From Kiloniellaceae bacterium (lineage in GTDB: Bacteria; Pseudomonadota; Alphaproteobacteria; Kiloniellales; Kiloniellaceae): a stretch of DNA of 12,204 bases. Below the pieces are notes generated by a model, which was not told the DNA's origin, did no database searches, and worked only from the letters and a program-made list of their open reading frames with translations. The position numbers and the translations under genes are program-made. Shown here in pieces: positions 7,276-12,204 of the stretch (the stretch's first letter is position 1; every line of letters starts with the position of its first letter). The stretch is from the NCBI GenBank assembly GCA_021776145.1, contig JAJFGM010000506.1, positions 1 to 12,204 on the forward strand, written 5' to 3'.

Positions 7276-8601
7276 ATGCTCAGCTTGCTCCGCAATCGCG
7301 ATAAGCCGGCCCTGCCGGAAAGAGTTCGCGAAAACATACGTCTCCAGGAAGATGCCACGGAACGCCTGATCTCATGGATTCAGCTGTCGGTCGTGGTGTC
7401 CTTCGGTATGCTTTACTGGATTTCGCCGGCGCCGCAGGTCGGCTTCGACATCATTCCCTGGACCTTGGCCATCTATCTCATCCTGACCCTGGTGCGGGTC
7501 GTCTGGGCCCACTATGCGCGCCTGCCAGAGGCCTCCCTCTTCATCTCGATCCTCGTCGACGTTGGATTGCTGATGGCGCTGATTTGGAGTTTTCACCTGC
7601 GTTACGAGCAGCCGGCGTCTTTCTATCTCAAGGCGCCAACGCTACTGTATGTGTTTATTTTCATAGCTTTACGGGCGCTGCGATTCGAGGCGCGTTATGT
7701 CGTCTTTACAGGTTTTGTTGCCGCCACTGGCTGGGTGACCTTGACGCTTTATGTGCTTTACGCCGACCCGAACGACAATATGATGACCCGCGATTACGTC
7801 ATGTATCTGACCTCGAACAGCGTTCTTCTGGGCGCGGAGTTCGATAAGATCATCTCGATCCTCATGGTCACAGGGATCATCGCCTACGCGCTCACCCGGG
7901 CAAAGAACCTGCTGGTCCGATCGGTCAGCGAACAAGCCGCGGCACAAGAACTGTCACGCTTTTTCGCGCCTGAAGTGGCGGCCCGCATAACCGGTTCGGA
8001 CGATCACATCGTTGCTGGCAGCGGTGAAATGCGCCAAGCCGCCATTCTCAACCTCGACATGCGCGGGTTCACCCGCCTCGCCGCCACCGCGGCCCCGGCC
8101 GAAGCCATGCAGCTTCTCAGCGAGTACCAACGCATCATGGTGCCGATCATTCGCGAACATGGCGGCATGGTCGACAAGTTTCTCGGCGACGGTATTTTGG
8201 CAACCTTCGGCACCGCCGAGATCAACGAAAGCTATGCCGGCGACGCTCTGCGGGCACTGGAAGCCTGCGTCCTTGCTGCTCAAAAGTGGCGGCACGAATG
8301 CCTTGCCGCGGGCCGGGCCTGCCCCGAGGTCAACGGCGCGGTTGCCAGCGGCGCCATTCTATTCGGTGCGGTAGGCGACGAGGATCGGCTCGAATTCACG
8401 GTGATCGGCGATGCGGTCAACCTTTCCGCCAAAATCGAGAAACAAAACCCGAAAAGCGGCGTTCGGGCGCTTTGTGACCTGGCAACCTACAATCTGGCGC
8501 GGTCGCAAGGCTACGAACCGGCGTACCACAAGCCGGTTCTCTCGGGCATCGACGTCGGCGGCGTCGGCGAACCCATCGATCTGGCGGTCATCGTCGACTA
8601 G
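7276..8601 (+). CDS. Membrane-anchored class III adenylate/guanylate cyclase
   Basis: A 441-residue cyclase that makes cAMP or cGMP from ATP or GTP. The N-terminal half has about six hydrophobic segments (near 33-50, 60-79, 87-106, 117-134, 137-157 and 188-206), so the protein sits in the inner membrane with a cytoplasmic catalytic domain. After a linker helix (RSVSEQAAAQELSRFFAPEVA), the CHD domain runs from about 250 to 425. The metal-binding aspartates are Asp261 (NLDMRGFTRL) and Asp305 (DKFLGDG). Purine-selecting residues are Lys301 and Thr375 (EFTVIGDAVN), the pattern of bacterial class IIIb adenylate cyclases. The transition-state Asn is Asn382. The usual Arg four residues later is Lys386. 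The six-helix region is too short to be a two-times-six eukaryotic type and resembles the MASE-like or Rv1625c-like layout. ATG 7276 is preferred over TTG 7270; the ribosome site is weak. ATP is the likelier substrate. Confidence 0.92.
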   Translation: MLSLLRNRDKPALPERVRENIRLQEDATERLISWIQLSVVVSFGMLYWISPAPQVGFDIIPWTLAIYLILTLVRVVWAHYARLPEASLFISILVDVGLLMALIWSFHLRYEQPASFYLKAPTLLYVFIFIALRALRFEARYVVFTGFVAATGWVTLTLYVLYADPNDNMMTRDYVMYLTSNSVLLGAEFDKIISILMVTGIIAYALTRAKNLLVRSVSEQAAAQELSRFFAPEVAARITGSDDHIVAGSGEMRQAAILNLDMRGFTRLAATAAPAEAMQLLSEYQRIMVPIIREHGGMVDKFLGDGILATFGTAEINESYAGDALRALEACVLAAQKWRHECLAAGRACPEVNGAVASGAILFGAVGDEDRLEFTVIGDAVNLSAKIEKQNPKSGVRALCDLATYNLARSQGYEPAYHKPVLSGIDVGGVGEPIDLAVIVD

Positions 8602-8611
8602 GGCGGATCCG

Positions 8612-8636
8612 CTCGCGCTTTGTTCTTGCGCGCGAG
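8612..8636 (+). other. Stem-loop just after the cyclase stop
   Basis: CTCGCGC (8612-8618) pairs perfectly with GCGCGAG (8630-8636) across an 11-nt loop, starting 10 nt after the cyclase stop. No T-run follows, so it is better read as a 3'-end stabiliser, processing site or Rho-related element than as an intrinsic terminator. Confidence 0.4.
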
Positions 8637-8743
8637 ATATGCAAAAGCCGACGATCTGAAAGCGCAAAAACGCATTTGTCTGGCAGGGGTGGAGTCGCCA
8701 GTTTGGACTCAACAGGCGGCGCCTGCCTGCTGTTCCGCGCCGG

Positions 8744-8757
8744 CCTTTTCGAAAAGG
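8744..8757. repeat. 14-bp perfect palindrome overlapping the small-ORF ribosome site
   Basis: CCTTTTCGAAAAGG is a perfect palindrome. Its right arm contains the AAGG of the Shine-Dalgarno for the small ORF at 8767. It could be an operator, or a hairpin in RNA that hides the ribosome site. A second inverted repeat, CAGGCG/CGCCTG, lies just upstream at 8713-8725. Confidence 0.5.
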
Positions 8758-8766
8758 AATGAAAAT

Positions 8767-8844
8767 ATGAGCGCGTTCAATACGGTCGGCCTCGCCTTCG
8801 TAACCGCCGCGACCCTATTCAGTCTCGTCGTCAACTTCGTATAG
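8767..8844 (+). CDS. 25-residue hydrophobic small ORF, putative single-pass membrane peptide
   Basis: A very short frame starting MSAFNTVGLAFVTAATLF and ending SLVVNFV before TAG. From residue 6 onward it is almost wholly hydrophobic with small residues, enough for one membrane-spanning helix, and it contains no charged side chain. The ATG has a strong ribosome site (AAGGA, 8 nt upstream). An intrinsic terminator follows 34 nt after the stop, so the unit has the ordinary parts of an expressed gene. It lies 165 nt after the cyclase, on the same strand. A longer in-frame version from 8620 exists, but its first 49 residues look non-coding and it lacks a ribosome site. The function is unknown; small membrane peptides of this size often bind and tune a membrane protein, and the six-helix cyclase is the obvious neighbour, but that is inference. 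Confidence 0.5.
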   Translation: MSAFNTVGLAFVTAATLFSLVVNFV

Positions 8845-8878
8845 ACGGCCACGAAAACCCCTGTAGATCCGTCCCGGT

Positions 8879-8905
8879 GGGCGCCCCCTGGGGCGCCCAT
8901 TTTCT
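8879..8905 (+). terminator. Strong intrinsic terminator
   Basis: GGGCGCCCC (8879-8887) is perfectly complementary to GGGGCGCCC (8890-8898), a 9-bp all-G/C stem with a minimal loop, followed by ATTTTCT. This ends the plus-strand MBL/cyclase/small-ORF block. On the minus strand there is no T-run after the stem, so it is directional, although it could also slow the convergent ABC transcript. Confidence 0.8.
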
Positions 8906-8924
8906 GTGCGGCGGCGGGCCTTGA

Positions 8925-10103
8925 CTATTTATAGGGGTCGGCCGCGTCGCGCAGGCCGTCGCCAAAAAAGTTGAAAGCCAGGACGACGATGATGACCGGA
9001 ATTACCGGTGTCATAAGCCAGGGGTACAAGGCCACGGCGTTGATGTTCTGTGTCTCGTTGAGCAGCACACCCCATGACGTGACCGGCGGTCGCAGGCCGA
9101 GTCCCAGGAAAGAGAGCGCCGTTTCGCCGAGAATCATCGACGGAACCGCCAGGGTGGCCGAAGCGATGAGATGGCTGGTGAAGCTCGGCAGCAGATGACG
9201 TCCAATAATTCGGGCCGGCGAGGCGCCCATCAGCTGCGCGGCGGTGGTGAAGTCCTCTTCGCGAAGGGAGAGGATTTTCGAGCGCACGGCGCGCGCCAGA
9301 CCAGGCCAGTCGAGCAGACCGAGGATGACCGAAATTCCGGCGAAAACCGCAACCGGGCTCCAGGTCGCCGGCAGCAGGGCCGACAGGGTCATGAACAGCG
9401 GTATCTCGGGAAAGGAGCGGATCACCTCGATGCTGCGTTGGGTGATGTTATCCACCATGCCGCCGAAATAGCCGGCGGCGCCGCCGATGATCACACCCAG
9501 GAGAAAGGAGATGGTGACGCCGATGAGACCGATGGTGAGCGATATGCGGGCGCCATAGATGATGCGGCTGAGAATGTCGCGACCCAGTCGGTCGGTCCCG
9601 AAAAGAAACACGGTCCCGCGTTTTTCCGCCGGGCAGACCAGGTGAAAGCGCGCCTCGAATAGGCCCCAAAACTCGTATGTGTCGCCCGAACAGAAGAACC
9701 GCAGGGGCTGCACCTTCTTTGGATTGGGTGTGTATTCGCGCTTCAGCGTCGTCATGTTCATCTTGGCATTGAAGCCATAGACGAAGGGGCCAATGAACTC
9801 GCCGTCGTGGAACAGGTGTACGGCCTGCGGCGGGGCGTAGATGAACTTGGTGTTTCGGGTGTGCAGGTTGTAGGGCGCCAGCACCTCGCTGACGAGGATC
9901 GAGAGGTAAGCCAGCAGCAAAAGCACCGCCGAAAACAACGCCAGGCGGTGAAGTTTGAATTTCCACCACATGATGCGCCACTGCGAGGCCTGATAGTAGC
10001 GTTCCTGCTCTGGCGTCAGTGCCTCTACACGGTAGGGGTCGAAGGCGTCTTGGTTGACGAAGTGCTCAAGGCGCCCATCGCCGTCCCGGGATCCGTTGCT
10101 CAT
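8925..10103 (-). CDS. ABC transporter permease, OppC/DppC-type with large periplasmic loop
   Basis: A 392-residue inner-membrane permease for peptide- or oligosaccharide-type uptake. A polar N-terminal tail of ~50 residues leads to TM1 (about 54-74). A long external segment (about 75-168, including YAPPQ and PLRFFCSGDTYEFWG) follows. The BPD_transp_1 core begins at FGTDRLGRDILSR (168-180). The ATPase-contacting EAA loop is AAQLMGASPARIIGRHLLPS (288-307), and the C-terminus DGLRDAADPYK is classic for OppC. The extended loop after TM1 is longer than in E. coli OppC and resembles permeases of rhizobial oligosaccharide systems such as Agp, as I recall them. The start ATG at 10103 overlaps the upstream permease stop by 4 nt (ATGA), with GGGAG nearby, implying translational coupling. 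Confidence 0.93.
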   Translation of the reverse strand: MSNGSRDGDGRLEHFVNQDAFDPYRVEALTPEQERYYQASQWRIMWWKFKLHRLALFSAVLLLLAYLSILVSEVLAPYNLHTRNTKFIYAPPQAVHLFHDGEFIGPFVYGFNAKMNMTTLKREYTPNPKKVQPLRFFCSGDTYEFWGLFEARFHLVCPAEKRGTVFLFGTDRLGRDILSRIIYGARISLTIGLIGVTISFLLGVIIGGAAGYFGGMVDNITQRSIEVIRSFPEIPLFMTLSALLPATWSPVAVFAGISVILGLLDWPGLARAVRSKILSLREEDFTTAAQLMGASPARIIGRHLLPSFTSHLIASATLAVPSMILGETALSFLGLGLRPPVTSWGVLLNETQNINAVALYPWLMTPVIPVIIVVLAFNFFGDGLRDAADPYK

Positions 10104-11098
10104 TTGATGGCTCCCTCTCCCAGGCGAATGCGCGGGTCCAGCGCCGCCAGCGCGAGATCAGAAAGAAACACGCCAATGACAACAAGCAGCGCTTCGAACA
10201 TGAGGAAGGATCCGGCCAGGAACATGTCCTGGCTTTTCAGCGCATCCAGAAGCATGGCGCCGGTTGTCGGCAAGTCGAGCACGACCGAGACCAGGACGGC
10301 ACCGGATATCACCTGCGGCAAAAGCATGCCGATATCGGCGATGAAGGGGTTGAGCGACAGGCGCAGCGGATACTTGAACAACAGCTTGATCGGCGACAAG
10401 CCCTTGGCCCGCGCCGTGATGACGTATTGTTTCTGCAATTCGTCGAGCAGATTGGCGCGAAGCCGGCGGATCATGGAGGCCGTGCCGGACGTGCCGATGA
10501 TGACGACCGGAATCCACAGATGCGCCAACACCGACTTGGCTTTCGCCCAGGACCACGGCGAATCGATGAACTCCGCGTCCATCAAGCCGCCAATCGAGGT
10601 GCCGAAATGCACATTGGCGAACCAAAGCAGCACCAGGCCGAGCAGGAAATTGGGCACGGCCAGCCCGAGAAAGCCGATGAAGGTCAAGGTATAGTCGCCG
10701 AGAGAGTATTGCCGTACCGCTGAATAGACGCCGATCGGAAAGGAAACAATGTAGGTGAAGACGATGGTTGTGAGGGCCACGATGAAGGTCAGCCACAAAC
10801 GATCGCCGACAACCTCGTTGACCGGCAATTCGTGTTCGAAGGAATAACCCATGTCGCCCTGCAGCAGACCGGTCACCCAGACGAAGTACTGTTCGTAGAG
10901 AGGTTTATCGAGGCCGTACTGGGCGCGCAGGAAGGCGATCTTGTCGGGGTCGACCTTTTCGCCCTGGGCCTGCAGCTCGGCGATGTGGGTTTCCAGATAG
11001 TCGCCGGGCGGCAGCTGGATGATGATGAAAACGATGACGCTGATCGCCAGCAGCGTCGGCACCATGAAGAGGAGGCGATGCAGGGTGTAGCGCAACAT
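10100..11098 (-). CDS. ABC transporter permease, OppB/DppB-type
   Basis: A 332-residue permease that pairs with the OppC-type protein as a heterodimeric channel. It starts with the standard MLRYTLHRLLFMVPTLLAIS signal-anchor helix and the IIQLPPGDYLE motif. A periplasmic stretch with YGLDKPLYEQYFVWV and GDMGYSF follows, then five more helices. The EAA coupling loop is ITARAKGLSPIKLLFKYPLR (about 227-246), and the C-terminal DPRIRLGE is also typical. The LPPGDYLETHIAELQAQG segment is a feature I associate with the Agp-like oligosaccharide branch more than with dipeptide permeases, but substrate cannot be settled. Its ATG lies 3 nt after the ATPase stop, with a GGGGG run as a possible ribosome site inside the end of that gene. 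Confidence 0.94.
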   Translation of the reverse strand: MLRYTLHRLLFMVPTLLAISVIVFIIIQLPPGDYLETHIAELQAQGEKVDPDKIAFLRAQYGLDKPLYEQYFVWVTGLLQGDMGYSFEHELPVNEVVGDRLWLTFIVALTTIVFTYIVSFPIGVYSAVRQYSLGDYTLTFIGFLGLAVPNFLLGLVLLWFANVHFGTSIGGLMDAEFIDSPWSWAKAKSVLAHLWIPVVIIGTSGTASMIRRLRANLLDELQKQYVITARAKGLSPIKLLFKYPLRLSLNPFIADIGMLLPQVISGAVLVSVVLDLPTTGAMLLDALKSQDMFLAGSFLMFEALLVVIGVFLSDLALAALDPRIRLGEGAIK

Positions 11099-11101
11099 GC
11101 C

Positions 11102-12193
11102 TCAGGCCCCCGCCGCGCCGCGCAGCGCCGTCTCGGCGTCGCCCTTGGCGCGCACGAAGTGACCGCCGCCGATGTCGACGAAGTCGAGCCTGCCCGAACC
11201 GTCGACGGTGAAAGGCGCGGGCCAGGCTGCCGGGTCCGAGGCCTTGCCTTGCATCAGGGCCGTCAGGTCGAGGCGAACTTGCGGATCGGGTTCCGGCACC
11301 GCAGCCAGGAGCGCGCGGGTATAGGGGTGCAGCGGGTTCTTGAACAGGACGGCTTTGGGCGCCAACTCGACCAGCCGGCCCTGGCACATGACCGCAATCC
11401 GATCGGCGATGTAGTCAACGACAGCCAGATTGTGGCTGATGAAGACATAGGTCAGCCCCAGGCGATCGCGCAGGTCCTTGAGCAGATTGAGCACCTGCGC
11501 CTGGATCGACACGTCAAGAGCCGAGACCGGTTCGTCGCAGATCAGCAGTTCCGGCCGCAATGCCAAGGCCCGGGCAATGCCGATGCGTTGGCGTTGACCA
11601 CCCGAAAAGCTGTGCGGAAAGCGTTTAAGATGGCGCTGGTCGAGCCCGACAAGGCCCATCAGCTCTTCAACCGTTTCATCCTGTTCGCGGCGGCTGCCGA
11701 GACTGTGAATGACCAAAGGTTCGGCGATGATGTCCTGCACCCGCATGCGCGGGTTGAGCGAGGAAAAGGGATCCTGGAACATGAACTGAATGCGGCGGCG
11801 GAATGCGGCCAGGGATTCCCTGTCCAGGGATAACACGTCCAGCGGGCTGCCGTGGTCGTCAAAAGTGATGCTTCCGGCGTCGGGTTTCAGGGCGCGCATG
11901 ATGATCTTGGACAGGGTCGTCTTGCCGCAACCGCTTTCGCCGACCAGTCCCAGGCACTCGCCGCGCCGGACCTCGAAACTCACGTCGTCGACCGCCAGCA
12001 CGCTGGCGCCCGAACCGCCACCCATGAACCCGGACTTGCGGATCGAGAAGCTCTTGCTGACGTGCTCAACCTTGAGCAACGCTGCCGAATCGCTCGTTGA
12101 CGCTGCCGCGTTCCCACGGCTTGCCGTCAGCCAGCGGCTGTCGGTGTTTTGCTTGATTTCGCGGATCGGCACCAGGCGTTCGCCGGGTTTCAT
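11102..12193 (-). CDS. ABC transporter ATP-binding protein, OppF/DppF-type
   Basis: A 363-residue nucleotide-binding subunit. Walker A is GESGCGKT (85-92), the Q-loop is Gln140 in FMFQDPFSSLNPR, the signature is SFSGGQRQRIGIARAL (195-210), Walker B is LLICDE with catalytic Glu221, the D-loop is SALD, and the switch is His254 (ISHNLAVV). The C-terminal extension with HPYTRALLAAVPEPDP (289-304) is the oligopeptide-family tail. A further ~60 residues (PAAWPAPFTVDGSGRLDFVDIGGGHFVRAK) are often seen in proteins of this group. Residues 1-38 form an unusually long, Ser/Ala-rich lead before the fold. The start ATG at 12193 overlaps a TGA in another frame (ATGA), suggesting that a preceding gene, probably the partner OppD-type ATPase, ends there. 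No binding protein is in view. Confidence 0.95.
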   Translation of the reverse strand: MKPGERLVPIREIKQNTDSRWLTASRGNAAASTSDSAALLKVEHVSKSFSIRKSGFMGGGSGASVLAVDDVSFEVRRGECLGLVGESGCGKTTLSKIIMRALKPDAGSITFDDHGSPLDVLSLDRESLAAFRRRIQFMFQDPFSSLNPRMRVQDIIAEPLVIHSLGSRREQDETVEELMGLVGLDQRHLKRFPHSFSGGQRQRIGIARALALRPELLICDEPVSALDVSIQAQVLNLLKDLRDRLGLTYVFISHNLAVVDYIADRIAVMCQGRLVELAPKAVLFKNPLHPYTRALLAAVPEPDPQVRLDLTALMQGKASDPAAWPAPFTVDGSGRLDFVDIGGGHFVRAKGDAETALRGAAGA

Positions 12194-12204
12194 ATGAAAG
12201 CGCG
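12190..12204 (-). CDS. Possible last codons of an upstream ABC ATPase gene
   Basis: Read on the minus strand, the edge bases give four codons (R-A-F-I) and a TGA that overlaps the ATG of the OppF-type gene. The 4-nt overlap fits the tight packing of this operon. The product cannot be identified from four residues; an OppD-type ATPase is the expectation from operon order. Confidence 0.25.
   Translation of the reverse strand, partial: RAFI

Noticed and set aside
8620..8766. Longer version of the small ORF beginning at 8620
   Set aside because: There is no ribosome site at its ATG, the composition is non-protein-like, and a good ribosome site is present at the internal ATG 8767.
9807..10694. 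295-residue plus-strand open frame opposite both permeases
   Set aside because: It crosses the oppC/oppB junction and has no domain; the permeases are certain.
10832..11833. 333-residue plus-strand open frame opposite the ATPase and OppB genes
   Set aside because: It spans the junction of two well identified minus-strand genes and has a Gln/Arg/Asp-rich composition typical of antisense frames in GC-rich DNA.
1..12204. CRISPR arrays, IS elements, tRNA or phage genes
   Set aside because: No regularly spaced repeats, terminal inverted repeats with transposase, cloverleaf or phage structural motifs were seen on either strand.

Overview
This 12.2-kb, GC-rich window reads as an alphaproteobacterial chromosome segment, most likely from Rhodospirillales or relatives. 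The evidence is the strong G/C third-position bias, a long RibA with a degenerate N-terminal half, a PhoB/OmpR-type regulator, and an Agp/Opp-style ABC operon. This assignment comes from gene style and is not a database match. I see no rRNA, tRNA, CRISPR array, IS element, integrase or phage gene.

Layout. The left edge (1-82, minus) probably holds the first 27 codons of an unidentified gene. Positions 190-1401 (minus) encode an Ala-rich protein of unknown function with a compact Gly-rich hydrophobic core. Positions 1567-2715 (minus) encode GTP cyclohydrolase II (ribA). Divergent from it is a kynurenine-formamidase-like alpha/beta hydrolase (2906-3796, plus), followed by an orphan OmpR/PhoB-type response regulator (3894-4589, plus). 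An MFS transporter (4666-5889, minus) converges on the regulator.

Positions 6177-8844 (plus) look like a signalling block: a metallo-beta-lactamase-fold hydrolase, a membrane-anchored class III nucleotide cyclase and a 25-residue hydrophobic small ORF. The block ends in a strong intrinsic terminator at 8879-8905. A minus-strand ABC transporter operon then fills the right end in the order ATPase (11102-12193), OppB-type permease (10100-11098), OppC-type permease (8925-10103). A 3-nt gap and an ATGA overlap indicate translational coupling. A second ATPase and a binding protein probably lie beyond the right edge.

How the genes may work together. RibA supplies the first step of riboflavin synthesis. 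The ABC operon imports peptides or oligosaccharides. The MBL enzyme, cyclase and small membrane peptide are the most interesting neighbours, because they could form a cyclic-nucleotide synthesis and turnover module; the nearby response regulator may be related. That link rests on gene order and active-site motifs only.
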